NCBI RefSeq assembly: GCF_020715685.1
Contig: NZ_CP085840.1
Coordinates: forward strand, 4,030,001 to 4,094,000
Source: Dermatobacter hominis
GTDB taxonomy: Bacteria > Actinomycetota > Acidimicrobiia > Acidimicrobiales > Microtrichaceae
Direction of reading: 5' to 3'
Length of the DNA stretch: 64,000 bases
Positions 47,315 to 55,937 of the stretch are shown piece by piece (the first letter of the stretch is position 1; each line of letters starts with the position of its first letter). The notes under the pieces are model-generated. The model saw only the letters and a program-made list of their open reading frames with translations, was not told where the DNA came from and ran no database searches. Made by a program: the position numbers and the translations under genes.

Positions 47315-48004
47315 ATGATCGACGACATGCAGAGCCGCACCGCCTCCCCGTCCCGACCTGCCCGCCGCCGCGCCGGCGCCGCCGCGCTGGTCGCGCTGCT
47401 CGCTGCGCTCGTCGCGCTGGTGCCCGGGCTGGTCGCCGCGCCGACGGCCGGTGCCCACGGCGACGAGGGCGTGCTCAGCGTCGTGTCGGCGACGCCGTCG
47501 GGGACGTCGAGCACGGTCACCGTGCAGCTGGTCTACGAGGGCGACGGCCACCCGGTCGACGGCGCGACGGTGACCGTCGTCGCCGACGACGGCGCCGGCG
47601 CCACGATCGACCCGGTGCCGATGGGACCGGGGTCGGCCCCGGGCCAGTACACGGCCACGGTCGTGTACCCCTCGGCGGGGACCTGGAACCTGCGCGTCAC
47701 CGCCGTGTCGCCGGCGGCGACCCTCACGCTCACCCAGGACGTCACCGCGGACCCGGGGGTGGCGGCGCCGTCGAGCACCGCGGACCCGGCCACCGACGAC
47801 GACGTCACCGGATCGCCCACCACCGCCCAGATCGGCGAGGCCGCGAACGACGAGGCGCCGGAGACCGAGCCGGCGGCCGCGGAGGACGAGGACGAGGGCT
47901 CGAGCCCCCTGCCGTGGATCCTCGGCGGGCTCGCCGTCGTGGTGTGCGTGGGCCTCGGCGTGGTGTTCGTGCTCCGGGGCCGGGACCAGGGCCCGATCGA
48001 CTGA
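47315..48004 (+). CDS. Exported FixH/YtkA-like protein with C-terminal membrane anchor
   Basis: ATG at 47315 (or 47327); product 229 aa. A signal peptide ends at TAGA, giving mature HGDEG, which again exposes a His near the N-terminus as in CopC. One Ig-like beta domain follows ([49 protein letters not shown]), a pattern of YtkA/FixH-type domains. Then come an acidic Glu/Asp linker and a single C-terminal helix ([20 protein letters not shown]) with a positive tail. It follows the CopC-CopD gene by 10 bases and is likely its partner in copper handling; no direct metal evidence. Confidence 0.75.
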   Translation: MIDDMQSRTASPSRPARRRAGAAALVALLAALVALVPGLVAAPTAGAHGDEGVLSVVSATPSGTSSTVTVQLVYEGDGHPVDGATVTVVADDGAGATIDPVPMGPGSAPGQYTATVVYPSAGTWNLRVTAVSPAATLTLTQDVTADPGVAAPSSTADPATDDDVTGSPTTAQIGEAANDEAPETEPAAAEDEDEGSSPLPWILGGLAVVVCVGLGVVFVLRGRDQGPID

Positions 48005-48026
48005 CGAGTCCCGTCGTGCGCCCGGC

Positions 48027-48962
48027 TCAGGCGTCGAGCGCGGCGACGATGGCGCCGGCGGCGCGTGCGGCGGCGCCGGCGTCGGTCGACAGGAAGAACG
48101 ACGGCTCGGTCAGCTCGAGCTCGAGCAGGACCGGCGTCCCGTCCTCGTCGGGCAGCAGGTCGACCCGCGCGTAGAGCTCCTGCACGCCGGTGCGGGCCCG
48201 TGCCGCGGCGAGAACCCGCTCGGCGACGTCGCGCTGCGCCTCGGTCGCGGTGCGGGGCGAGATCGCCTCGAGCGCGTACAGCTCGGTGACCGGGCCGCCG
48301 CCGACCTCGAGCAGCGGGCCCTTCCGGAACGCGTGGCTGAACCTCCCGCCGAGGAAGACCAGGCCGGTCTCGCCCTCGGTGTCGACCGCGGCCAGGTAGG
48401 GCTGCACCATGACCGGCCGGTCCGCGCCCAGCAGCTCGGCGGCCTGCGCAGCGGCCGTGGCGAGCCCGCCGGGATCCTCGTCGAGCGCTGCGTAGCGGAC
48501 CGTGTCCTTCGACCCCGCCGACACGGTCGGCTTCACCACGAACCCCGAGGTCCGGCCGACCACCTCCGTCAGGCGGTCGGCCAGCGCCGCCGGCTCGGTG
48601 ACGGACCCGCCGGGCAGCAGGAACTCGGTCGGGGCGACCGGCACGCCGTCGGCCGCCAGCTCGGCGAGGTAGCGCTTGTCGGTGTTCCACCGCACGAGCG
48701 CGGCGGGGTTGCGCAGCTCGGTGGCGGCGGCGACTCGGTCCGCCCAGGCCACGAACTCGTCCCGGCGGAGCGCGTAGTCCCACGTCGAGCGGATGACGAC
48801 CATGTCGTAGGCGGCCCAGTCGACCGCCGGGTCGTCCCAGATCTCCTCGACGGCGTCGATGCCGGCCGCCGCCAGCGCCTCGGCGAGCAGCGGTGCGTCC
48901 TCGTCCGCTCGCCAGGCGTCGCGACAGGTGGCGACCGCGATGCGGCGGGCATGGGTGGTCAC
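48027..48962 (-). CDS. ATP-grasp domain protein (RimK/glutathione synthetase-like)
   Basis: GTG at 48962; product 311 aa. An N-terminal alpha/beta domain ([44 protein letters not shown]) leads to an ATP-grasp core with [51 protein letters not shown] and metal ligands in [30 protein letters not shown]. The block is close to the family of stand-alone ATP-grasp ligases that includes cycloserine ligase-type enzymes. They join a carboxylate to an amine. Substrates unknown. It is divergent from bioB with a 126-base gap. Confidence 0.85.
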   Translation of the reverse strand: MTTHARRIAVATCRDAWRADEDAPLLAEALAAAGIDAVEEIWDDPAVDWAAYDMVVIRSTWDYALRRDEFVAWADRVAAATELRNPAALVRWNTDKRYLAELAADGVPVAPTEFLLPGGSVTEPAALADRLTEVVGRTSGFVVKPTVSAGSKDTVRYAALDEDPGGLATAAAQAAELLGADRPVMVQPYLAAVDTEGETGLVFLGGRFSHAFRKGPLLEVGGGPVTELYALEAISPRTATEAQRDVAERVLAAARARTGVQELYARVDLLPDEDGTPVLLELELTEPSFFLSTDAGAAARAAGAIVAALDA

Positions 48963-49088
48963 GGTCGGCGGACGCTAGCGGGCGCGGCGCGGCCCGGACG
49001 GTTCGCGGACCGACCCCGGGCGGTCGGGCGATGTGACGTGCGCCCCTGCAATGCCACCCGGGGGGCGGTCGCGTGCCACCATTCCGCC

Positions 49089-50288
49089 ATGTCGATCACG
49101 GCCCGCGACACCACCGAGACCGCCTGCGCCCCCGGGACCGCCACCGGGACCGCCGCGCTGCTGGCTCGCTGCCTCGAGGCGGGCGAGCGGGGAGAGCCGC
49201 TCGACCGCGCCGACGCCCTGGCGGTCCTCCGCCTGTCGGACGCCGACACCGTGGCGGCGGTCGCGGCCGCCGGCGTCCTGCGCCGTGCCGCCTACGGCAA
49301 CACCGTGAAGATGAACTTCCTGGTGAACCTGAAGTCGGGATTGTGCCCTGAGGACTGCGACTACTGCTCGCAGCGGCGAGGTTCCGAGGCCGGCATCCTC
49401 ACCTACCGGACCGTCGGCTCCGACGTCGTCCACGACGCCGCGTCCCGGGCGGTGCACGCCGGCGCGGCGCGGGTGTGCCTGGTGTCGAGCGGTCGTGGTC
49501 CGACCGATGCCGACGTCGAGCACGTGGCCGAGGCGGTCATGGCGGTGCGCGACGTGCACCCCGGGCTCGAGGTGTGCGCGTGCCTGGGGCTGCTCGCCGA
49601 CGGCCAGGCCGAGCGCCTCGCAGCCGCCGGCGTCGACGCCTACAACCACAACCTCAACACCTCGGAGGGCCACTACGGCGAGATCTGCACCACGCACGGC
49701 TTCCAGGACCGCGTCGAGACGGTCGGTTCCGCCAAGGCCGCCGGCCTGTCGCCGTGCTCGGGTGCGCTGTTCGGGATGGGCGAGGACGACGACGACGTCG
49801 TCGACGTGGCGTTCGCGCTGCGGGCGCTGGAGCCGGACTCGGTGCCGATCAACTTCCTGATCCCCGTCGACGGCACCCCGATGGCCGGGCGCTGGGAGCT
49901 CACGCCGCAGCGCTGCCTGCGCATCCTCTCGATGTTCCGGTTCATGTTCCCCGCCACCGAGATCCGCATCGCCGGTGGGCGCGAGGTCCACCTGCGGTCG
50001 GTCCAGGGGCTCGCGCTCGAGGTCGCCAACAGCATCTTCGTGGGCGACTACCTGACGACCGAGGGCCAGGCCGCGCACGCGGATCTCGAGCTCCTCGCCG
50101 ACTGGGGCTTCGAGCCGCTCGAGCTGCCCGGCGGCATCGAGGCGGCCGCCGCGCCGGCCCCCGAGCCGGTCGCCGCGCCGGTGGACGGGGTGGCGGGCGA
50201 GGGCGCCCCCGTCGGGGGTGCGGCGCGGGAGGACCTCGTGCGGATCCGGCGTCGGGGCGTCGGCACCGACCTGCCGCCCAACGCCTGA
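49089..50288 (+). CDS. bioB: Biotin synthase
   Basis: ATG at 49089; product 399 aa. Radical SAM enzyme that inserts sulfur into dethiobiotin. The 4Fe-4S cluster cysteines are C86, C90 and C93 ([11 protein letters not shown]), preceded by [12 protein letters not shown]. Other BioB blocks: [19 protein letters not shown] (second-cluster contacts), [28 protein letters not shown] and [19 protein letters not shown] with the Arg ligand of the 2Fe-2S cluster. The last 60 residues are an Ala/Pro/Val-rich extension not needed for catalysis. No other bio gene is adjacent. Confidence 0.96.
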   Translation: MSITARDTTETACAPGTATGTAALLARCLEAGERGEPLDRADALAVLRLSDADTVAAVAAAGVLRRAAYGNTVKMNFLVNLKSGLCPEDCDYCSQRRGSEAGILTYRTVGSDVVHDAASRAVHAGAARVCLVSSGRGPTDADVEHVAEAVMAVRDVHPGLEVCACLGLLADGQAERLAAAGVDAYNHNLNTSEGHYGEICTTHGFQDRVETVGSAKAAGLSPCSGALFGMGEDDDDVVDVAFALRALEPDSVPINFLIPVDGTPMAGRWELTPQRCLRILSMFRFMFPATEIRIAGGREVHLRSVQGLALEVANSIFVGDYLTTEGQAAHADLELLADWGFEPLELPGGIEAAAAPAPEPVAAPVDGVAGEGAPVGGAAREDLVRIRRRGVGTDLPPNA

Positions 50289-50339
50289 CGTCGGGGCCGT
50301 GGCGCGGCGCACGACGGGTCCCTCGGTACTGTCGGCGCC

Positions 50340-52061
50340 GTGACGACACGACGGCACACGGCCACCGCCTGGCTCCTCCGGTTCCTGGTGCTCGTCGCGG
50401 TCGCCGTCGTCGCGTTCGTCCCGCCGGTGACGACCCAGGAGGTCGACACGGCCCGGATCACCCGCTACGTCGCCGACTTCGAGCTGTCGGCCGACGGGAC
50501 CCTCGTCGCCACGGAGACGATCGACGTGGAGATGCCGGGGGGCAAGCACGGGATCTACCGGATCTTCGACATCGCCGACAACCACCGCTACGGCGTGGAC
50601 CACCCCGTCACCGACGTGACGGTCACGCGGGACGGCGCCGCGGAGCCGGTCGAGTGGACCGATTCGAACCGCGGCAGCGAGACCCTGCGGATCGGCAGCG
50701 CGTCGGTCTTCCTCACGCCGGGCCAGCACCAGTACGTGATCACGTCGACCACCTCGAACGCGCTGGAGCGAGGGCCCGACGGCACCGTCGTGTGGTGGTG
50801 GAACGTCGTGGGCAGCGGGTGGCAGATGGCGATGGACTCGGTGTCCGTCACGGCCCGGCTGCCGGCCGAGGTCACGAAGGCCGAGTGCGTGCAGGGCGAG
50901 GACACGGCGTGCACGGCGGACCTGTCCGAGCGGACGCTGCGCGTGGACACCGGTCCGCTCGCACCGTTCACCCCCGTCACGGTGCGCGCGACGTTCCCGG
51001 CCGGCGCCTTGGCCGAGCCGCCGGCCGAGCCGACGAACCTCCCCTGGCTCTGGTCGACGCTGGCCGCGCTGATCGGCGCCGGCCTCGGCATCTGGTTCGT
51101 CGTGGCCACCCGCGAGCGCCGCCCCGGCTTCCCGGTGCTGTTCGAGCCGCCCCAGGGCGTCTCGCCCGCGCTCGGGGCCAAGGTGCTGTCGGAGGTCGAC
51201 TCCGACGACGACCTGCAGGCCACGTTGTACGACCTCGGCGCGAAGGGCGTCATCCGGCTCGACGGCGACGACGAGGCGTGGAACGTGAACCTGCTGGTCG
51301 ACCCGCAGGCGGCCCAGGTGCCGGAGATGGAGCGGGCGATGCTGGCCGGGCTCGGCCTCACCCAGGCCGGCGACTCGTTCCTCGTGACGTCGACGGCGTC
51401 GGCCGGCGAGATGATCTCCACCGCGCGCTCGACGCTGCGGGGCACCGTCGCCCGGCAGGCCGAGGCCTACCTCCAGCCATCGGCCGCCGGCATCATCGGC
51501 AACCTGCTCGGCTGGGTCGCCGTGCTCGGCGTGTTCGGCCTCGCGGGGCTCTGGCTGTTCGGCCGGGGCACCTGGTTCGGCTGGCCGCTGTTCGCCGGGC
51601 TGGCCGCGTTCGCGCTGGTGGCGGTGCAGGTGTCGACGGACCCCGGCACCCGGACGAAGCGGACGGCCGAGGGCCGCGAGCTCTGGTCGCGCACCGGCGG
51701 GTTCGCCCGGTTCCTCACGACCGACTCCGCGGAGTCCCGCTTCGAGGCTGCCAAGCACCTCGACTGGTACCCGACCTACCTCGCGTGGGCGCTCGTGTTC
51801 GGCTCGGCGGACGCCTGGGCCCGCCGGTTCTCGTCGCAGGGGGTCGAGGTGCCCGTGCTGCCCTGGATCTACTGGACCGGGATCGGCCACCCCGGACCGG
51901 CGTTCGCCTCGTCGATGGCGAGCTCGTTCGACGCCGCCATCAGCTCGGCCAGCGCGAGCTACGCGGCGTCACAGGCGCAGTCGGCGGCGTCGAGCTTCGG
52001 CGGGGGCGGCGGCTTCTCCGGCGGCTCCGGCGGCGGGGGCGGCGGCGGGGGGTCGTGGTGA
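50340..52061 (+). CDS. DUF2207 membrane protein
   Basis: GTG at 50340; product 573 aa. N-terminal signal/anchor (LLRFLVLVAVAVVAFVPP), then an extracytoplasmic DUF2207 beta domain (ITRYVADFELSADGTLVATETIDVE, KHGIYRIFDIADNHRYG, VWWWNVVGSGWQMAMDSV), a membrane helix (LIGAGLGIWFVVATRERR), a cytoplasmic region, two more helices near residues 385-435, and a C-terminal Gly/Ser-rich tail (SFGGGGGFSGGSGGGG). This architecture is usual for DUF2207 proteins, which commonly neighbour lemA, as here (31 bases downstream). Exact role unknown. Confidence 0.88.
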   Translation: MTTRRHTATAWLLRFLVLVAVAVVAFVPPVTTQEVDTARITRYVADFELSADGTLVATETIDVEMPGGKHGIYRIFDIADNHRYGVDHPVTDVTVTRDGAAEPVEWTDSNRGSETLRIGSASVFLTPGQHQYVITSTTSNALERGPDGTVVWWWNVVGSGWQMAMDSVSVTARLPAEVTKAECVQGEDTACTADLSERTLRVDTGPLAPFTPVTVRATFPAGALAEPPAEPTNLPWLWSTLAALIGAGLGIWFVVATRERRPGFPVLFEPPQGVSPALGAKVLSEVDSDDDLQATLYDLGAKGVIRLDGDDEAWNVNLLVDPQAAQVPEMERAMLAGLGLTQAGDSFLVTSTASAGEMISTARSTLRGTVARQAEAYLQPSAAGIIGNLLGWVAVLGVFGLAGLWLFGRGTWFGWPLFAGLAAFALVAVQVSTDPGTRTKRTAEGRELWSRTGGFARFLTTDSAESRFEAAKHLDWYPTYLAWALVFGSADAWARRFSSQGVEVPVLPWIYWTGIGHPGPAFASSMASSFDAAISSASASYAASQAQSAASSFGGGGGFSGGSGGGGGGGGSW

Positions 52062-52092
52062 CAGACTGTCCCGAACCGTTCGGAGGGTCCTC

Positions 52093-52650
52093 GTGCTGAT
52101 CGCCATCATCGTCATCGTCGTGCTCGTCGTCGTGGTGGGCCTGCTGGTCGTCTCCGGCCTCAACCGCCTCCGCCAGCAGCGCGTGTCGGTCGACGAGGCG
52201 TGGGCGGGCATCGACGTCCAGCTGACCCGACGGGCGGAGCTGATCCCCAACCTGGTCGAGACCGTCAAGGGCTACATGGGCCACGAGCGGGGGACGCTCG
52301 AGGCGGTCACGCAGGCGCGGGCCGCGGCGCAGGCCGCCAACTCGGTCGAGGAGGCCGCCGCAGCCGACGGTCAGATGCGCCAGGCGCTGGCCAACCTCTT
52401 CGCCGTCGCCGAGGCCTACCCGGACCTCAAGGCGTCGGCGAACTTCCAGCAGTTGCAGGGCGAGCTGACGCGGACCGAGGACCAGCTGGCGTTCGCCCGG
52501 CAGTACTACAACGACGCGGTCGCCACCCTGAACCGGACGATGGTGACCATCCCGTGGTCGCTCTTCGCCGGGATGTCGGGCGTGGAGAAGGGCGTCTTCT
52601 ACGACGCCCCCGAGGGCCACTCGGCCCCGCCCACCGTCAGCTTCGGCTGA
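52093..52650 (+). CDS. lemA: LemA family protein
   Basis: GTG at 52093; product 185 aa. One N-terminal membrane helix (IAIIVIVVLVVVVGLLVV) is followed by the LemA helical bundle: VSVDEAWAGIDVQLTRRAELIPNLVETVKGY in outline, with RAELIPNLV the family signature, then QARAAAQAA, LANLFAVAEAYPDLKASANF and a QYYNDAVATLN block. The C-terminal PEGHSAPPTVSF is also typical (usually A..P.V.F). LemA and DUF2207 proteins co-occur across bacteria; function is unresolved. Confidence 0.93.
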   Translation: MLIAIIVIVVLVVVVGLLVVSGLNRLRQQRVSVDEAWAGIDVQLTRRAELIPNLVETVKGYMGHERGTLEAVTQARAAAQAANSVEEAAAADGQMRQALANLFAVAEAYPDLKASANFQQLQGELTRTEDQLAFARQYYNDAVATLNRTMVTIPWSLFAGMSGVEKGVFYDAPEGHSAPPTVSFG

Positions 52651-52713
52651 GCGCGGGGGCGTCGGCCCGCGCCTCGTCGCCCGGCGGGGGAGGGTGCGCC
52701 GTCGTCCGGTCGC

Positions 52714-53406
52714 TCAGGCGGTCGGGGGGACCAGGCCGAGCGCGACCCGCAGGTCCTGGAGCATGAGCTCCGAGTCCGGGAAGTCCATCCCGTGGTGCGT
52801 GATGCGCAGGTCCACGATGCCGTGGGCCCACGTCCACACCTGGTACGAGAGGAACCGGGCGTCGTCGGTGCGGGTCGGGGCGCCGGCGTCGATGCAGTCC
52901 TGGACGATCTGCACGAGCGTGTCGAACGCCTGGTCGCCGGCCATGTGCTTGGTCTCGGCACCGCCGAGGGCGACCGGGCTCTCGAACATGACGGGGTTCG
53001 AGAAGAGCACGCGGTAGCGCCCGCCCTGCTCCTCGGCGAACTCGAAGTAGGCCCGACCGGCCTCCTGGAGGCGCTGGAACGGGTCGTCGACCTCGGCGAT
53101 CCGCTCGCCGAGCAGCTCGGCGAAGTCCTGGAAGCAGCACCCCACGGCCTCCATGACCAGCTCGTCGCGGTCGTCGAAGTGCCGGTAGGCCGCGGTCGGG
53201 GAGACGCCCGCCTCACGGGCGATGGCCCGGATCGACACGTCGTCGGGGTGCGCGGCGTCGGCGAGCAGGCGCAGCGCGGCCTCGAGCAGCTCGTCGCGCA
53301 GCCGATCGCCCTGGCCGCGCGGGTTGCGGGGTCGGGCCGGTCGGCCCGCCTCGGACCCCTCGGCGGGGGCGTCGGTCACATCGGGGTGCGCAGTGACGTC
53401 GGTCAT
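52714..53406 (-). CDS. TetR-family regulator of the divergent MMPL transporter
   Basis: ATG at 53406; product 230 aa. An Arg/Pro-rich N-terminal extension of about 30 residues precedes the HTH (LRDELLEAALRLLADAAHPDDVSIRAIAREAGVSPTAAYRHF in outline, helix 3 VSPTAAYRHFDDRDEL). The C-terminal domain (YRVLFSNPVMF, WTWAHGIVDLRI) is like the WHG/TetR_C_33 type. It is transcribed away from an MMPL transporter gene, across a 129-base gap holding a six-copy 14-bp array that covers its predicted promoter. It is very likely an autoregulator and local repressor of mmpL; the ligand is unknown. Confidence 0.9.
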   Translation of the reverse strand: MTDVTAHPDVTDAPAEGSEAGRPARPRNPRGQGDRLRDELLEAALRLLADAAHPDDVSIRAIAREAGVSPTAAYRHFDDRDELVMEAVGCCFQDFAELLGERIAEVDDPFQRLQEAGRAYFEFAEEQGGRYRVLFSNPVMFESPVALGGAETKHMAGDQAFDTLVQIVQDCIDAGAPTRTDDARFLSYQVWTWAHGIVDLRITHHGMDFPDSELMLQDLRVALGLVPPTA

Positions 53407-53432
53407 GTCCACGGAAAAACCTACCTGAAGAG

Positions 53433-53516
53433 GTTGACAACCGTGAGTGTACGCGAGTGAATGAACACCTGTAAACACACAGCCGTACATGAACAGATGT
53501 GAATGCACAGCTGTGA
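53433..53516. promoter_or_regulatory. Six-copy 14-bp operator-like array between tetR and mmpL
   Basis: Six contiguous 14-base units begin at 53433, 53447, 53461, 53475, 53489 and 53503. All six have AC at unit positions 5-6 and GT at positions 11-12, giving AC-N4-GT, and the better copies read ATGNACAGCTGTGA. The core ACANNTGT is palindromic. The array spans 84 of the 129 bases between the two start codons and overlaps the predicted tetR promoter and a TTGACA hexamer (53434-53439) pointing to mmpL. The natural reading is a multi-site operator for the adjacent TetR protein. Confidence 0.7.
53446..53476 (-). promoter_or_regulatory. Predicted tetR promoter inside the 14-bp array
   Basis: On the minus strand TTTACA (53476-53471) and TACACT (53451-53446) are separated by 19 bases when counted between hexamers, slightly long but acceptable. 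The start point would fall near 53439, about 33 bases before the tetR ATG. Both hexamers lie inside array units, so bound repressor would block RNA polymerase. Confidence 0.4.
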
Positions 53517-53535
53517 GCGAGCCCGGGGAGGGCCC

Positions 53536-55860
53536 ATGTTCCGATCGCTCGGCCACCTGTCCGTCCGCCGCCCACGGGCGGTGCTCGCCGCCACCGGCGT
53601 GTTCCTCGTCCTCGCCGCGGTGCTCGGCGTCGGCGTGTTCGACCGCCTCTCGGGCGGCGGGTTCGAGGACCCGTCGGCCGAGTCCACCCGCGCCGAGGCG
53701 CTCCTGGAGGAGCGGTTCGACTCGGGCACCCCCAACTTCGTGATCCTGGCCACCGCTTCCGGCGGCGACGGCACCGCTCCCGCGGTGGACGCCCCGGGCG
53801 CGGCGGCGGCGGGCGAGCAGCTGACGCAGCGGCTCGCGGACGATCCCGACGTCGCCGAGGTCGTCAGCTACTGGAGCCTGGGCCGGGTCGCGCCCCTGCG
53901 GTCGACCGACGGCGGCTCGGCGATCGTCGTGGCGCGCCTCGCCGGCGACGAGGACGACGTGATGGCGGCGTCGGAGCGGCTGGAGGAGGAGCTGGGCACC
54001 CAGGCGGGTCCGCTCGAGCTCGGCTACTCGGGGCGGGGTCCGGTGTTCTCGGCGGTGTCGAGCAACATCGAGGGCGACCTGTCCCGGGCCGAGTCGATCG
54101 CGGTGCCGATCACCCTCCTCCTGCTCGTCATCGTGTTCGGCGGCCTCGTGGCGGCGGGCCTGCCGCTGCTCGTGGGTGCGGTGTCGGTGCTGGGCACGTT
54201 CCTCACGCTGTGGCTGGTCTCGCTGTTCACCGACGTGTCGGTGTTCTCGATCAACCTGGTCACCGCCCTGGGACTGGGGCTGGCGATCGACTACTCGCTC
54301 TTCATCGTGAGCCGCTTCCGCGAGGAGCTGGCCCGCCACCCGCGCTCGCACTGGCAGCCCGACGAGCACCGGGCGATCCGCGCCGCGGTGGTGCGCACCG
54401 TCGAGACCGCTGGTCGCACGGTCGCCGTGTCGGCGCTGACGGTCGCGGTCTCGCTGTCGGCGCTGCTCGTGTTCCCGCTCTACTTCCTCCGGTCGTTCGC
54501 CTACGCCGGCGTCGGCGTGACGCTGGTCGCGGCGGTCACCTCGGTGGTGGCGCTGCCGGCACTGCTGGCGATCCTCGGGCGACGCGTCGACGGCCTCCGC
54601 CTGTTCCGGCGCCCGCCCGCCGCGCCGGCGAGCGGGTTCTGGCGCCGCAACGCCGAGGCCGTGATGCGGCGGCCGGTGCTCGTGGCCGTCGTCGGCGTGG
54701 TCGTCCTGCTGCTGCTCGGCGCGCCGTTCCTCGGCGTCCGCTTCGGTGTCCCCGACGAGCGGGTGCTGCCCGAGGGCGACCCTGCTCGCACGACGACCCA
54801 GCACCTGCAGGACGACTTCAGCTCCGAGGAGGCGAACGCGTTCTCGGTGGTCGTCGAGGGGAGCGATCCGGCCGGACCGAGCGACGCGCAGGTGGTGGCC
54901 TACGCCGAGGCGCTGTCGCAGCTCGACGGCGTCCAGCGGGTGGACGCGCCGACCGGTCGCTACGTCGAGGGCGCCCAGGTCGCGCCGGTCGACCCGATGC
55001 TCGAGGGCTACCGGTCGGGCGCGGACGTGCGCATCAGCGTCGTCCCGGACTTGGTGCCGATCTCGGCCGAGGGCGAGGAGCTCGTCGCCGCCGTGCGGGC
55101 CACCGACGCGCCGGGCGCGGCGGTCGTCGGCGGGCGCTCGGCCGAGTTCGTCGACTCGACCGAGGCGATCGCGGCCCGGCTGCCGTGGGCGATCGCGATC
55201 ATCGTCGTCGCCACGTTCGTGCTGCTGTTCCTGATGTTCGGTTCGGTGCTCGTGCCGCTCAAGGCGATCGTGCTCAACATGCTCTCGCTGAGCGCGACGT
55301 TCGGCGCCATGGTCTGGATCTTCCAGGAGGGCCACCTGTCGGGCGTGCTCGGGTTCACCGCCACGGGCCTGACCGACACGACGACACCGATCCTGATGTT
55401 CTGCATCGCCTTCGGCCTGTCGATGGACTACGAGGTCTTCCTGCTCTCCCGCATCAAGGAGGAGTACGACCGCACCGGCGACAACACCGAGGCGATCGCG
55501 GTCGGGCTCGAGCGCTCCGGTCGGATCGTGACGGCGGCCGCCGCCCTGCTGACGGTGACGTTCCTGGCGTTCGCGACGTCCGGGATCAGCTTCATCAAGC
55601 TCTTCGGCCTGGGTCTGGCACTGGCGGTCGTCATGGACGCCACGCTCATCCGGGCGACGCTGGTGCCGGCCTTCATGAAGCTCGCCGGTGACGCCAACTG
55701 GTGGGCGCCGCGGTGGATGCGGCGCATCCACGACCGGTTCGGCTTCTCGGAGCACGTCCCCGAGCCGGAGCCCACGACCGACCTCGTCGGGATCGGCGCC
55801 CTGGACGGCTGCGACGCCGAGGACGAGGTCGGGTCGCGCGAACCGGTCGGGGTCGGTTGA
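53536..55860 (+). CDS. MMPL-family RND transporter
   Basis: ATG at 53536 is preferred, with GGGAGG just upstream (an upstream ATG at 53503 lies inside the operator array); product 774 aa. It has the RND/MMPL layout of two halves, each with one N-terminal helix, a large extracytoplasmic loop and a five- or six-helix bundle. LVTALGLGLAIDYSLFIVSRFREEL in the first half and ILMFCIAFGLSMDYEVFLLSRIKEEYD in the second carry the GLxxDYxxF proton-relay motif. Such proteins export lipids, glycolipids or hydrophobic compounds. Divergent tetR probably controls it. A P450 gene follows 77 bases downstream. Confidence 0.94.
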   Translation: MFRSLGHLSVRRPRAVLAATGVFLVLAAVLGVGVFDRLSGGGFEDPSAESTRAEALLEERFDSGTPNFVILATASGGDGTAPAVDAPGAAAAGEQLTQRLADDPDVAEVVSYWSLGRVAPLRSTDGGSAIVVARLAGDEDDVMAASERLEEELGTQAGPLELGYSGRGPVFSAVSSNIEGDLSRAESIAVPITLLLLVIVFGGLVAAGLPLLVGAVSVLGTFLTLWLVSLFTDVSVFSINLVTALGLGLAIDYSLFIVSRFREELARHPRSHWQPDEHRAIRAAVVRTVETAGRTVAVSALTVAVSLSALLVFPLYFLRSFAYAGVGVTLVAAVTSVVALPALLAILGRRVDGLRLFRRPPAAPASGFWRRNAEAVMRRPVLVAVVGVVVLLLLGAPFLGVRFGVPDERVLPEGDPARTTTQHLQDDFSSEEANAFSVVVEGSDPAGPSDAQVVAYAEALSQLDGVQRVDAPTGRYVEGAQVAPVDPMLEGYRSGADVRISVVPDLVPISAEGEELVAAVRATDAPGAAVVGGRSAEFVDSTEAIAARLPWAIAIIVVATFVLLFLMFGSVLVPLKAIVLNMLSLSATFGAMVWIFQEGHLSGVLGFTATGLTDTTTPILMFCIAFGLSMDYEVFLLSRIKEEYDRTGDNTEAIAVGLERSGRIVTAAAALLTVTFLAFATSGISFIKLFGLGLALAVVMDATLIRATLVPAFMKLAGDANWWAPRWMRRIHDRFGFSEHVPEPEPTTDLVGIGALDGCDAEDEVGSREPVGVG

Positions 55861-55937
55861 GCCCACGCCGGGACCCTCCGGCCGTCCGCCCGGGCGGTAG
55901 CGTCCGGCGCATCGAGGAGCGGACGGAGGGGGACCGG

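Noticed and set aside
50655-50675. tRNA T-loop-like sequence on the minus strand (GGTTCGAATC)
   Set aside because: It lies inside the well-supported DUF2207 gene, and no acceptor, D or anticodon arms can be drawn around it.
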